Positions 42,175 to 51,203 of a DNA stretch of 64,000 nucleotides are shown in pieces. The position numbers were made by a program, and so were the translations under genes. Positions within the stretch are counted from its first letter, which is position 1; the number at the start of each line of letters is the position of its first letter. The notes under the pieces were generated by a model. That model saw only the letters and a program-made list of their open reading frames with translations. It was not told the origin of the DNA and ran no database searches. The DNA is from Akkermansiaceae bacterium (GTDB taxonomy: Bacteria > Verrucomicrobiota > Verrucomicrobiia > Verrucomicrobiales > Akkermansiaceae): NCBI GenBank assembly GCA_024233115.1, contig JACKQB010000006.1, positions 124,001-188,000 of the forward strand, written 5' to 3'.

Positions 42175-42918
42175 ATGAAACTACCCACAAAAACCCCACT
42201 GTTCCTGCTTGCCACGATGGCGACCTGCCATGCTGCAGCAGTCCTCACCACCTCGGAGTCCAACTTTTCGACCAACCAATCTGTCGGACTGGCCAGCCAG
42301 ACTTGGGCTGGCTCCATTTCCTCCACAGACCTCGTACAAACAGGCGCGCCCACTTTTGCGAACCGCAGCTACAGCGCCACACCCCATAGCGCCTTTGGCG
42401 GCGCGACCTCCGATGGGGTCCATGACGGAGGCACGGGCGACGCCAATACAAGCAACTGCACCTTCTGGGTAGTAGGTAATCTCCCTATGACAATCACCTT
42501 CGATCTGAACGTCGCCACCAATACACTGGGATACGACATCACCAGCGTCGATGTTTTCCAAGGCTGGACCTCGTCGTCGGGGATGCAAGCCAACCAGAAC
42601 TACACGATTGCGGTCAGCACCGTGGGCTCGGCTGGCTATACAGATCTGATCACCGTCAATTACAACCCGTTCGGAACCGCAAACGACAGCCACCACTACA
42701 CTCACACCCAGGTGACGGAAAACAGCTCGGGCATCCTCGCATCCGGCGTCGACAGCGTGCGCCTCACCTTCCTCACCCCCGCAAGCTCAGGTGGCTCAGA
42801 TCCAGGAATCGTGATCAATGAAATCGATGTTCAAGGTGTGGCCACGGTTCCCGAGCCAAGCTCCGCCGCCCTGCTCGGTCTCGCGGGTTTCGGTATTCTG
42901 TTACGCCGCAAGCGCTAA
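42175..42918 (+). CDS. PEP-CTERM surface protein, twin of the N-terminal domain of the next enzyme, 247 aa
   Basis: ATG 42175 (MKLPTKTPLFLLATMATCHA, signal peptide) is preferred to ATG 42157. The single domain (TTSESNFSTNQSVGLASQTW to GIVINEIDVQGVA) matches residues about 20-225 of the esterase encoded at 43005 along its whole length: both have TLGYDI/TQGYDI, VDVFQGWT, NQNYT, YTDLITV.YNPFGTANDSHHY and SPASSGGS/TPASSGGS blocks. The tail is VPEPSSAALLGLAGFGILLRRKR. It therefore looks like a free-standing, surface-sorted version of the enzyme's accessory domain. The ligand is unknown. A terminator lies between the two genes. Confidence 0.85.
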   Translation: MKLPTKTPLFLLATMATCHAAAVLTTSESNFSTNQSVGLASQTWAGSISSTDLVQTGAPTFANRSYSATPHSAFGGATSDGVHDGGTGDANTSNCTFWVVGNLPMTITFDLNVATNTLGYDITSVDVFQGWTSSSGMQANQNYTIAVSTVGSAGYTDLITVNYNPFGTANDSHHYTHTQVTENSSGILASGVDSVRLTFLTPASSGGSDPGIVINEIDVQGVATVPEPSSAALLGLAGFGILLRRKR

Positions 42919-42950
42919 CAGACGGAACTGCCCGACATCCCCATTTTTGA

Positions 42951-42983
42951 GGGCGGTGGATGGTTTCCACCGCCTTGTTTTTG
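42951..42983 (+). terminator. Intrinsic terminator between the twin-domain genes
   Basis: GGGCGGTGGA pairs with TCCACCGCC over a GGTT-type loop and is followed by TTGTTTTT. The apparent open frame starting at 42960 runs through this hairpin and was not used. Confidence 0.8.
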
Positions 42984-43004
42984 CAAACCTCCGTATTGAA
43001 ACCC

Positions 43005-45617
43005 ATGATGAAACGCCTCCTGATATCCTCCTTCCTCTTCCTGCCGCTGCTGCATGTCTCGGCGGGTATCGTCACCAGCGTTGAGGAATCCAACGTGACC
43101 ACGCAGCCCGGTGACGACCTGGCCAGCCAGCCCTGGGCCTCGCAGATCTCGTCCACCGACCTGGTGCACGCGGGCCGGGCCACACTCGCCAACATGACGC
43201 TCAGCGTAGCCCCCTTCTTCGGCCCGTCCGGCGTCAATAATGGCGGCACAAACGCCACCTCAAGCAACAGCACCTACTGGGATCTCGCCAAACTTCCGGT
43301 CAATGCCACCTTCGATCTGGATGTCACCACCCATACCCAGGGCTACGACATCTCCGCTGTCGATGTCTTCCAAGGCTGGACCGCGAACTCAGCGATGCAC
43401 GCCAACCAGAACTACACCGTCTCTGTCAGAACGGTAGGTTCGACGGACTATACGGATCTGATTACCGTCGCTTACAACCCATTTGGAACCGCGAACGACA
43501 GCCATCACTACAGCCACACCAAGGTGAGCGACGACAGCGCGAGCGTCATCGCCTCCGGCATCGACAGCGTGCGCATCACCTTCCACAGCCCGGCAAGTTC
43601 CGGCGGAAGTGCCACCGGCATCGTGGTCAATGAAATCGACGTGCACGGCTACGCGACCGGCACCGTACCGCCCGAGGTCAGCGTGTCCACTCCGGTAACG
43701 CGCCAGGTCATCCAGCGTGGAGCCGACAACAAAGCGAACATCGATGTCATCGGTGACTACCTCGGCACGGCGGACAGCATCGAGGCCCGGGTGGTCGCGG
43801 GTGACTCGGGGACCAGCACCGCCTGGCAAACCATCGATGCCGCACCGGGCGGTGGCAGCTTTTCGGGCAGCCTGGCCAAGGTGCAGGCCGGCGGCTGGTA
43901 CACGCTGGAGGTGCGCAAGGTGATGGGCGGTGTGCCCGGCACAGTTACCGCTCTGGAACGCGTTGGCATCGGCGACATCTACGTCATCGCCGGCCAGTCC
44001 AACTCCGCCAACCACGGCTCCCCGGCCATCGCCTCCACGGAAGACCGGGTCTCCGCACGCAACAGCATCACGGCCAATTCCTGGATACACGCCGAAGACC
44101 CGCTTCCAACGGCCACCGGCACCGGCGGCTCCGCCTGGACCCGGCTCGGCGACCTGCTGGTGGCCAGCGAGGACATCCCCATCGGCTTCATCTCCGTCGG
44201 CCAAGGCGGCACCCGTGTTGACCAGTGGGTCAGCTCCCTCTACGCCGGTCATTTAAAACCCGCCGTCCAGTCACTTCCCGTGAACGGCTTCAAAGCCATC
44301 CTCTGGCACCAGGGCGAGTCCGATTCCATTGTCAGCACCACCAACGCGGACTACCAGTCGCGGCTCGAAAGCGTCATTGCCAGCTCCCGCACCGACGCCG
44401 GCTGGGACGTGCCTTGGTTTCTTGCCCAGGTATCCTTCCATCCAAACAGCAGCCTGGCTCTCGAGATGCCGATCACATCCGCCCAGCGCGACATCGTCCA
44501 TGCCCAGCCCAACACACGGCTCGGAGCACGAACCGAGGATTTTCATCTAACAGGATACCTTCACGACGCCGTGCACTTCAATGCCACCGGACTGGCCGCC
44601 CACGCCGCCCAGTGGCATGCCCTCCTGACCGGAAACCCGGCACCAACCCCGGTCAATCCCGGTCTGGAAAGCAACACCGCCCTGGCAGACGGCGGCATCC
44701 ACACAATCAACACGGCAAGCAACAGCAGCCCCGCGGTCATCGGCTGGGAGGTGCTGGCCGCCTCCGGCACGGATGCCGCCGACGGCTCGAACGGCTACTA
44801 CAACCCGGACGCCACCTTCTACACGAACAGCCTCGACACGGTCAACGCCGGGGTGCTGCCTAACATGGCCGGCAAACACGTCGCCTTCCTGTTCGGAGGC
44901 AGCGCAGGCAACCGTTTCCAACAAACCTTCCCCACCAGCGTGGAGCCTAACACCACCTACACCCTGACCGTCGCGCTCGGCCTCCGCTCCGCCATCCAAT
45001 CCGCAAGCTACGGCAACGCCCGACTCGAAATCGTCGCCGACGGCCAGACCGTGGCCTCGATCGATGTGCCGGAAAGCAGTCTCACCGCCGACACCTTCAC
45101 CGACATCTCACTCAGCTTCACCGCGCCCGATAACCAGTCACTCAACCAGCACCTCGCCATCCGCGTGATCAAGACCCTGGCCACTGGCTACGTTGATTTT
45201 GACAACGTCCGCTTCACCCGGGAGCTGACCCCGTTCGGGCAGTGGCAGACGGATCATTTCGGCTCCACCATCCATGCCGCTGCCCGGGTCAGCTCGGACA
45301 CCGATGCCGACCAGATACCGAACGGCGTCGAGTACTTCCTCGGTTTCCTGCCTAATTTCCGCGACGCCCTGCCGATGCCCACCGCTGGTGCATCCACGGC
45401 TAGCTACACCATCCCCCTGGACCCGGCGGTGACCGACTCCGGTCTCGACCTGCTCTATTCCTACAACCTGGTGCAGTGGTTTTCCGTCGCCACACCCGAT
45501 GACCCCTCCATCGCGTCCGTCCGCACCTCTGACAGCTGGACAGCGACCATTCCCTACTCACCCACGGACCGGGCGTTCTTCCGTATCGAAGCGAAAAACA
45601 TCACCCCCCTCCGATGA
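43005..45617 (+). CDS. Secreted SASA/SGNH-type carbohydrate esterase, multidomain
   Basis: From ATG 43005 (MMKRLLISSFLFLPLLHVSA, signal peptide) the protein has 870 residues. Residues about 20-225 match the PEP-CTERM protein just upstream. A short linker domain (PPEVSVSTPVTRQVIQRG) precedes the sialate-O-acetylesterase-like SGNH domain (about 320-545): GDIYVIAGQSNSANHG (catalytic Ser in GQSN), VGQGGT, ILWHQGESD and a final DAVHFNATG (Asp-x-x-His). A C-terminal HpiC1-like jelly roll (about 548-745: NPGLESNTALADGG, VDFDNVRF) and a short beta tail follow. It probably removes acetyl groups from the target polysaccharide outside the cell. There is no PEP-CTERM tail, so it may be freely secreted. 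Confidence 0.85.
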   Translation: MMKRLLISSFLFLPLLHVSAGIVTSVEESNVTTQPGDDLASQPWASQISSTDLVHAGRATLANMTLSVAPFFGPSGVNNGGTNATSSNSTYWDLAKLPVNATFDLDVTTHTQGYDISAVDVFQGWTANSAMHANQNYTVSVRTVGSTDYTDLITVAYNPFGTANDSHHYSHTKVSDDSASVIASGIDSVRITFHSPASSGGSATGIVVNEIDVHGYATGTVPPEVSVSTPVTRQVIQRGADNKANIDVIGDYLGTADSIEARVVAGDSGTSTAWQTIDAAPGGGSFSGSLAKVQAGGWYTLEVRKVMGGVPGTVTALERVGIGDIYVIAGQSNSANHGSPAIASTEDRVSARNSITANSWIHAEDPLPTATGTGGSAWTRLGDLLVASEDIPIGFISVGQGGTRVDQWVSSLYAGHLKPAVQSLPVNGFKAILWHQGESDSIVSTTNADYQSRLESVIASSRTDAGWDVPWFLAQVSFHPNSSLALEMPITSAQRDIVHAQPNTRLGARTEDFHLTGYLHDAVHFNATGLAAHAAQWHALLTGNPAPTPVNPGLESNTALADGGIHTINTASNSSPAVIGWEVLAASGTDAADGSNGYYNPDATFYTNSLDTVNAGVLPNMAGKHVAFLFGGSAGNRFQQTFPTSVEPNTTYTLTVALGLRSAIQSASYGNARLEIVADGQTVASIDVPESSLTADTFTDISLSFTAPDNQSLNQHLAIRVIKTLATGYVDFDNVRFTRELTPFGQWQTDHFGSTIHAAARVSSDTDADQIPNGVEYFLGFLPNFRDALPMPTAGASTASYTIPLDPAVTDSGLDLLYSYNLVQWFSVATPDDPSIASVRTSDSWTATIPYSPTDRAFFRIEAKNITPLR

Positions 45618-45628
45618 AGCCCGGCGAG

Positions 45629-45713
45629 CCGAAGTAGGGCGGCTATGCAGGCCGCCAACAACCTTGGTGCATATCCTGTCGACAAGTTACAAACTTGTCC
45701 TACTATCCGGGCA
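45629..45713. repeat. Dispersed palindromic repeat, copy 2
   Basis: This is related to 1630-1722 (CGAAGTAGGGCGGCTATGCA...). Its right half is a good hairpin, GACAAGTTACAAACTTGTC. The ispG ATG lies right at its end, so the repeat forms the whole ispG leader. Confidence 0.65.
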
Positions 45714-47503
45714 TGCACTCGGACCTTCACTACTGTCAGGATTACTTCGCATACTCACGCCACAAAACCCGTGAAATCATGGTTGGCAACGTCGGCATCG
45801 GCGGCGACAACCCGATCCGGGTGCAATCGATGATCACCGCCGACACCCGCGACACCGAAGCCTGTGTCAAAGAGATCCTCGAACTTGCCGAGGCTGGATG
45901 CGAGATCGCCCGCGTCACCGCACAAACCAAGGTCTACGCAGAAAACCTCGAACACATCCGCGATGGAGTGCGCGCCGCAGGTTGCGACATCCCACTGGTT
46001 GCCGACATCCATTTCAAACCCGACGCCGCCTTCGAAGCCGCCAAGTGGGTGGAAAAAATCCGCGTCAACCCGGGCAATTACACCGATACCAAAAAATTCG
46101 CCATCCGTGAATACTCCGACGCCCAGTATGCCGAGGAGTTGGATCGCATTCGCGAGGACTTTGCCCCCCTGGTCTTGCTCTGCAAAGAACTTGGCCGCGC
46201 CATGCGTATCGGGACGAACCACGGCTCGCTCTCCGACCGGATCATGAACCGCTACGGCGACACCCCGCTCGGCATGTGTGAGAGCGCCCTCGAGTTTGCC
46301 CGTATCGCCCGCGACCACGATTACCACAATTTCTGTTTCTCCATGAAGGCCAGCAACCCGAAGGTGATGGTCGAAGCCTACCGCCTGTTAGTTGCCCGGC
46401 TTGAAAAGGAGGGCCCCGACTGGAATTACCCCATTCACCTCGGTGTGACTGAGGCCGGCGACGGCGAGGACGGTCGTATCAAATCAGCCATCGGCATCGG
46501 ATCCCTGTTAGCTGACGGCGTAGGCGACACCATCCGGGTGTCGCTCACCGAGGACTCCGTGTATGAAATACCTGTTGCCCGGGCGCTGGTGGACAGCATT
46601 GCCCACAGCCACCTCCTCACCGACCCCACGGGTGCGCAGCGGGGTACGCTCAGCTACAACCCCTTTTCCTACAGCCGCCGTCACAGCCATGAGATGGAGA
46701 TCAATGTCCACAAGCTTGGCAAGGAAAACACCATCCGCGTGTTCACCTCCCGTGAAAAGTGGGACGCCCTCGCGCACAAGATGGACAAGTTGGGCGACTT
46801 CACACCGGAAATTGTCTACGAGGACTCCGGGGTCATCGCCATCGACCCCTACGACTCCCATGCCGTCATGGAAATCAATGCCATGGTTGAGCCGCAGCTG
46901 GTCACCGTTGCTAACAGCGACGTTCACGATGCCGCCGTTATCCATGCGTTCCGCCTGCTCGCCTCCAAGCTCGCCGCCCACCACCCGATCCTACTGAAAG
47001 ATCATCTAACACCATCAACCGATCCAGATGCAGATCCCCTGGTCAACCTGCTGATTGCTTCACGCAACATTGGCTCGTTACTTTGTGATGGTATTGGCGA
47101 TGCTGTTCTCATCCAGGGGGAATACAACGCCGAGGCATCACTTCGCCTCGCCTACAACATCCTGCAAGCGGCTGGATCCCGTATTTTCAAAACCGACTAC
47201 GTCGCCTGTCCCTCCTGTGGCCGGACCCTTTTCAACCTACAGGAAACCACCCAGAAAGTGCGTGCGGCGACAGGTCACCTCAAGGGGGTTCGAATCGCCA
47301 TCATGGGCTGTATCGTCAACGGCCCCGGGGAGATGGCCGACGCTGACTTCGGATACGTCGGCGGCGCCCCCGGCAAGATCAACCTCTACGTTGGCAAACA
47401 AGCGGTGAAGTTCAACATCCCCGAAGCCGAAGCCGTCGAGCGACTGATCGACCTGATCACCGAGCACGGCAAGTGGATCGATGCTCCGGTTGCTTCCGTG
47501 TAG
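45713..47503 (+). CDS. ispG: 4-hydroxy-3-methylbut-2-enyl diphosphate synthase
   Basis: The 596-residue cytoplasmic enzyme reduces methylerythritol cyclodiphosphate to HMBPP in the MEP isoprenoid pathway. The N-terminal TIM-barrel has NPIRVQSMITADTRD and VADIHFKPDAAF. The C-terminal [4Fe-4S] domain has ACPSCGRTLF and CIVNGPGEMADADFGYVGG. Residues about 290-470 are an extra domain absent from the 370-residue E. coli protein, so this is the long form found in Chlamydiae, Bacteroidetes, Verrucomicrobia and plants. ATG 45713 (MHSDLHYCQDYFAYSRHKTREI) is the natural start; upstream sequence is repeat. It marks the return to core genes after the catabolic island. Confidence 0.95.
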   Translation: MHSDLHYCQDYFAYSRHKTREIMVGNVGIGGDNPIRVQSMITADTRDTEACVKEILELAEAGCEIARVTAQTKVYAENLEHIRDGVRAAGCDIPLVADIHFKPDAAFEAAKWVEKIRVNPGNYTDTKKFAIREYSDAQYAEELDRIREDFAPLVLLCKELGRAMRIGTNHGSLSDRIMNRYGDTPLGMCESALEFARIARDHDYHNFCFSMKASNPKVMVEAYRLLVARLEKEGPDWNYPIHLGVTEAGDGEDGRIKSAIGIGSLLADGVGDTIRVSLTEDSVYEIPVARALVDSIAHSHLLTDPTGAQRGTLSYNPFSYSRRHSHEMEINVHKLGKENTIRVFTSREKWDALAHKMDKLGDFTPEIVYEDSGVIAIDPYDSHAVMEINAMVEPQLVTVANSDVHDAAVIHAFRLLASKLAAHHPILLKDHLTPSTDPDADPLVNLLIASRNIGSLLCDGIGDAVLIQGEYNAEASLRLAYNILQAAGSRIFKTDYVACPSCGRTLFNLQETTQKVRAATGHLKGVRIAIMGCIVNGPGEMADADFGYVGGAPGKINLYVGKQAVKFNIPEAEAVERLIDLITEHGKWIDAPVASV

Positions 47504-47583
47504 CGAAGCGGCTGCGCCCTTCGTCGGTAAAAATCCTCTTACGCGATCTATCTAACAAAGACTGCAAACCCTTCGCTACGGCA
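47502..47583. repeat. Two diverged copies of a small palindromic repeat
   Basis: GTAGCGAAGCGGCTGCGCCC with TTCGTCGG, and then inverted GACTGCAAACCCTTCGCTACGG, resemble the hairpin at 34142-34172. They lie between the converging stops of ispG and the ATP-grasp gene. Confidence 0.55.
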
Positions 47584-48559
47584 AGGCAATTTTTTTCCCA
47601 AACGCCTGCGTCGAGAACTCAAGGCGGGTTTTCCAGTCCTCACCAGGGTGCGTCATCGCGTGCGCCTTGACTTTTTCAAAGCGGTGGCGAAGGCCGGTGG
47701 CATTGGCCAGCTGGATGGCCAGTCCGGGCCTTGCATTGAGCTCGATGACTACCGGCCCGCGGGTTGCATCCACAATGAGATCGGCCCCCAGATACCCCAG
47801 GCCCGTCATTTCATACCCCTTGGTCGCCATTTCCAGCACTTGACTCCATCCCGGAATCGTTAGACCGATCAAATCAGTGTCCAGGTCAGGATGCACCGTG
47901 ATCGGACTACTGTGGTGGATGGCGTGGATCGTGCGACCGCTGGCAAGGTCGATACCTATACCGATCGCCCCCTGGTGGAGGTTGGCGCGGCCATCGGATT
48001 GCCGGGTAGCGACGCGTAACATCGCCATGACCGGATAGCCATGCAGCATGATGACCCGGACATCGGGCGCACCGTGATAGCTGATTTTCGACAGCTCAGC
48101 GTGTGAGCTGATACAGGCTTCCACCATGGCGACATCGCGGCTGCCACCGAGACTGAACAGGCCTCCGAGGATTTCCGTGGCGTGGCGCTCGACGTCTTTC
48201 GCACTGATGACCACTCCGCTGGCTTTGACAAATTTCTTACCTCGCCGGCCCACGATGACCAGCACACCACGGCCACCACTGCCGCGCGACGGCTTCATCA
48301 CAAAGCTCTCAAAGCCCGCCAGGGTTTCTTCAATATCGGTCACTCCCCGCTGGGTTTTGAACACATGATAGAGTTCCGGAACGGCAAGCCCCATTTCCTG
48401 GGCCAGCGTTTTGGTGACCAGTTTATCATCCACCCTCCGGTAGAATTTACGATTATTGTTAGGCAACAGATACGTCCCGTTGCGTTGATTCAAACCGATC
48501 AAACCCAAACGCTTCAGCTCGCTTGGAAGGATCAGCCACCTGTGCCACCACCTTTTCAT
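47576..48559 (-). CDS. Alpha-L-glutamate ligase-like ATP-grasp protein
   Basis: The 327-residue cytoplasmic protein shows ATP-grasp landmarks: FVMKPSRGSGGRGVLVIVGR (glycine-rich nucleotide loop), DVRVIMLHG, and the metal site VVIELNARPGLAIQLANATG. It belongs to the sugar-transfer/RimK-related group annotated as alpha-L-glutamate ligase-like. Its start overlaps the end of the 7TM gene by 4 bp, so the two are coupled. In gammaproteobacteria the same trio (this ligase, a 7TM transglutaminase-like protein and a retropepsin) is conserved. The substrate is not known; ligation of an amino acid to a peptide or envelope molecule is inferred. Confidence 0.85.
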   Translation of the reverse strand: MKRWWHRWLILPSELKRLGLIGLNQRNGTYLLPNNNRKFYRRVDDKLVTKTLAQEMGLAVPELYHVFKTQRGVTDIEETLAGFESFVMKPSRGSGGRGVLVIVGRRGKKFVKASGVVISAKDVERHATEILGGLFSLGGSRDVAMVEACISSHAELSKISYHGAPDVRVIMLHGYPVMAMLRVATRQSDGRANLHQGAIGIGIDLASGRTIHAIHHSSPITVHPDLDTDLIGLTIPGWSQVLEMATKGYEMTGLGYLGADLIVDATRGPVVIELNARPGLAIQLANATGLRHRFEKVKAHAMTHPGEDWKTRLEFSTQAFGKKIALP

Positions 48560-50088
48560 GCTTCCATCTCAGCGGCGTTACGGAACCTGAATAATTCTGT
48601 CAGCCTGTATCCGGTGTAGCGACCCAGCATCAGGATGACCGCGAGCAGCATCAACAGCACCTCGGGAAAATACTCCACCCAGTAGCGCGCGACTTCGATT
48701 TTCATCATACCATAGGCCGCAAATGCCGCCACCAGACTGCCGCCAACCTGATAGATGGCGCTGATGGCACCCTCCTCATCCCAGATCAGCGACATACGCT
48801 CAATGGTCCAGGCAAGAACGATCATCGGGAACACCGTCACCCTCAAACCATCCACGGCACCCAGTTTGTAACTCAACAAACTCACCGCCATCATAAACAG
48901 GGTGACAATCACCACACAGGCGGCCACTCGTGGCACCACCAGTAAGTTGAACTTGGAAAGCAGGGCCCGGAACATCAGACCCCCGGACAACATCGACAGC
49001 AGCATGATCATCGCGGCACTCATCGGAAGCTCCAGGAACGCCAGACCTAACAACACAGGCATAAATGTGCCCAAGGTCACCAGTCCCACAAGATTCCGCA
49101 GCAAGACAACGGCCAGCACCCCCAGGGGAATCAGGGCGGCATACCTGAATGGTGCGCGTTCACTCACAGGCAGGGCGGAAATGGTAGCCACCCACCACGG
49201 GGAATTCGCCATGCGCTCAGCCGCGCCGGACGGTGCCCGCTCCTTGATCGCAGTGAAGGTCACCTCGGAGTTGACCCCACCGGAAACCTCCCACAAATTC
49301 TGCGCCCGTGTCCAAAGCACAATGTTATGCAGACTCCCGCCATCCGGAAGCACGACGCGCCAGACTTTCTCAGCCCGGTCATAGTACTCGATCAGCCGGA
49401 TCGCCCGGTGCGAGCCGCGCTCTTCGATGAGCCTAACACCAAAACTGGCCCGGCATGCAATACCTCCCAGCCTCAGCAAATCCATGGCCAGGTTACGCTC
49501 CCACTCATCAGGGGATTTGTTTTCGTAGTACCTTTGCAGCAGGGTGAACGACTCATCGGTCGGCTTATCAGCAATCAACTGCTGCACTTGCGCCACATAC
49601 GTGCCGTCATCCGCAGAGCGTTGCTCGACGGACTTCATCATCGCCTCCAGCGCCACCTGCCTGGCGCCCTTGGCGTTGACCGGCGCCACTTTCGGAATCC
49701 CCGCCGATCTCGGCTGTGGAAATTCATACAAACCGGTCCCCTCCTCCAGGCGGACACGATAGTAAATCAACTGCCTTCCCTTGGGTTCACGTGCCGACCA
49801 CATCCCGATCGGGAGGTTGTTTTCCTTGTCCTTGGAAAACCCGTAACCCAGCGAAATCTGCTGACCCTCTGTGGCCGACTCCCAACCTGCCCCAGGCAGG
49901 GCCAGGACCACCTTCACCGGCTTGCCCTTGGCTTCGTACGAGATCCTCGCCTCCACCAACCACACCCCACGTTCCTGGTCTGGTAGCAGCGGCACTTTGA
50001 GCACCTGGTTTTTATAAATAATACCAGCTGCTCCCATCACGATAAGCGTTGAGACGAGACCTGTTAAGGTGAATAATTTTTTGAGCAT
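48556..50088 (-). CDS. Inactive-transglutaminase-like protein fused to seven transmembrane helices
   Basis: The 510-residue membrane protein has an N-terminal anchor (LTLTGLVSTLIVMGAAGIIY), a periplasmic region of about 270 residues ending in a transglutaminase-like part (MDLLRLGGIACRASFGVRLI, VWRVVLPDGGSLHNIVLW, with no obvious Cys-His-Asp triad), and a C-terminal block of about seven helices (FRYAALIPLGVLAVVLLRNLVG onward). This is the known 7TM_transglut architecture. It probably works with the ATP-grasp ligase inside and the protease outside, passing a signal or substrate through the membrane. It is second in a reverse-strand operon that starts with the retropepsin gene (25 bp upstream). 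Confidence 0.85.
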   Translation of the reverse strand: MLKKLFTLTGLVSTLIVMGAAGIIYKNQVLKVPLLPDQERGVWLVEARISYEAKGKPVKVVLALPGAGWESATEGQQISLGYGFSKDKENNLPIGMWSAREPKGRQLIYYRVRLEEGTGLYEFPQPRSAGIPKVAPVNAKGARQVALEAMMKSVEQRSADDGTYVAQVQQLIADKPTDESFTLLQRYYENKSPDEWERNLAMDLLRLGGIACRASFGVRLIEERGSHRAIRLIEYYDRAEKVWRVVLPDGGSLHNIVLWTRAQNLWEVSGGVNSEVTFTAIKERAPSGAAERMANSPWWVATISALPVSERAPFRYAALIPLGVLAVVLLRNLVGLVTLGTFMPVLLGLAFLELPMSAAMIMLLSMLSGGLMFRALLSKFNLLVVPRVAACVVIVTLFMMAVSLLSYKLGAVDGLRVTVFPMIVLAWTIERMSLIWDEEGAISAIYQVGGSLVAAFAAYGMMKIEVARYWVEYFPEVLLMLLAVILMLGRYTGYRLTELFRFRNAAEMEA

Positions 50089-50113
50089 AATGATTGTTAG
50101 GTGTGGGTCACGC

Positions 50114-50830
50114 TTACTCCTGCACAGATCCTTTTTTACGTTTCGGTGCGCCCGGTGGTTTTTTCAGGACATACTCCCGACCGGAATCCACGACCCCCAA
50201 CTCCCGCAGCATATTGCGGCCAATCAGCACCCCATAGTTCATTTCGCTACGATCGTTCAAACTGAATTCCCCGGTTTTCTCGTGGTCGCCGATTTTAAAA
50301 GTGAGCGCCACGACATAACGTTCGTCGAGTCCACCCGAATCGTTCTTGACCTTGGCGATCCTCACCACGGGTGCCTTGTGCTTGAGACGGGCGCCGGCAT
50401 CACTGGCGGGGTCGGATATGGTAAACTTCACCCATTTTTTGCCGTCAACCTCCACGGCCTGGATGTTCGAGGCATGGATCGAACACGTCTTCGCGCCCGT
50501 GTCCAGCTTCGCGCGTAATACAAATTCCGGTTTGACCATCCACACCCACTCCCGCCACCCCATGACCTGGGGAGCCTCGGGAGCCTCGGGGGCCTTGACT
50601 GGCTTCACCTCCGCCGGCTTGTCTCCTGGCGTTGCCGCATCCTCTTTCTTCTCAGGCGCTTCTTTCTTTTCAGGGGTTTCTTTTACGGGCGCTTCTTGCT
50701 TTTCGGGAGTTTCCTTAACGGGTGCTTCTTTAGCCGGAGCCTCTACCGCCTGCCCAAAACATGACATGAGCGAAATGATAAGCAAAACGATCACTAATGA
50801 GTTCACTTTACGGGGGGTCATATCGCGCAT
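50114..50830 (-). CDS. Retropepsin-like aspartic peptidase (RimB/Zn_protease family), lipoprotein
   Basis: From ATG 50830 the protein has 238 residues. The N-terminus (LVIVLLIISLMSCFGQ) has a lipobox-like LMSC, then a charged, repetitive linker (APVKETPEKxE and PAEVKPVKAPEAP repeats) of about 60 residues. The C-terminal domain (about 90-235) has the retropepsin-type motif AKLDTGAKTCSIHA, ISDPASDAG, NYGVLIGRNMLRELGVV. The DTGAKTCS loop bears the single catalytic Asp of this family; the older name ATP-dependent zinc protease is probably wrong. It is inferred to be membrane-tethered in the periplasm. First gene of the trio; it probably trims a product of the ligase or the 7TM partner. Confidence 0.8.
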   Translation of the reverse strand: MRDMTPRKVNSLVIVLLIISLMSCFGQAVEAPAKEAPVKETPEKQEAPVKETPEKKEAPEKKEDAATPGDKPAEVKPVKAPEAPEAPQVMGWREWVWMVKPEFVLRAKLDTGAKTCSIHASNIQAVEVDGKKWVKFTISDPASDAGARLKHKAPVVRIAKVKNDSGGLDERYVVALTFKIGDHEKTGEFSLNDRSEMNYGVLIGRNMLRELGVVDSGREYVLKKPPGAPKRKKGSVQE

Positions 50831-50895
50831 TATAATGATTTTTTCAAGGGTGTGTAGAGCAATAAATGTGTCCTGGGCTAAAAAAGAGAGCCGGG

Positions 50896-51183
50896 TCACG
50901 ACTGCACCAGGTCTTCAATCCTGCGCCAAACCTCGGGAGCGAGACCTTCATCCGTGCGTATAAACAGCTCCTGCAGGCCCTTCGATGTCTGCGTCACGGC
51001 CTTGAGACCACCGGGGACCTCGCGCTGTACGCGCACTGATCCCGTTTTGCCGTTTTGACCCAGCGATTTACCGCCATACGACCGGCCAATGATCACACCC
51101 GCAACACCCTGTATGGATTCGATCTTCCGGATCATTTGCAGGCATTCTTTCGACGAACTCTGATGTCGACCACGTGAGGGCAT
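50896..51183 (-). CDS. Small conserved protein, possibly DUF2103-like, 95 aa
   Basis: The protein MPSRGRHQSSSKECLQMIRK... is basic at the N-terminus, with IESIQGVAGVIIGRSYGGK, GSVRVQREVPGGLKAVTQT and GLQELFIRTD blocks. The order (GRH-S, a helix, IPGV-like turn, GLK, QE-V-TD) resembles DUF2103, a small predicted metal-binding family, but this is from memory and unverified. No signal peptide or membrane helix. It lies 20 bp after the ArsC-like gene on the same strand and is probably co-transcribed with it. Confidence 0.55.
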   Translation of the reverse strand: MPSRGRHQSSSKECLQMIRKIESIQGVAGVIIGRSYGGKSLGQNGKTGSVRVQREVPGGLKAVTQTSKGLQELFIRTDEGLAPEVWRRIEDLVQS

Positions 51184-51203
51184 AAGCTGTTAGTTTATCA
51201 CTG

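Noticed and set aside
42960..43004. Upstream start for the SASA esterase at 42960
   Set aside because: It lies in the right arm of the terminator hairpin and would put residues before a perfect signal peptide starting at 43005.
47280..47300. GGGTTCGAATC, a T-arm-like sequence that suggests a tRNA
   Set aside because: It lies inside ispG in frame (GVRIAIMG region); no acceptor or anticodon arms surround it.
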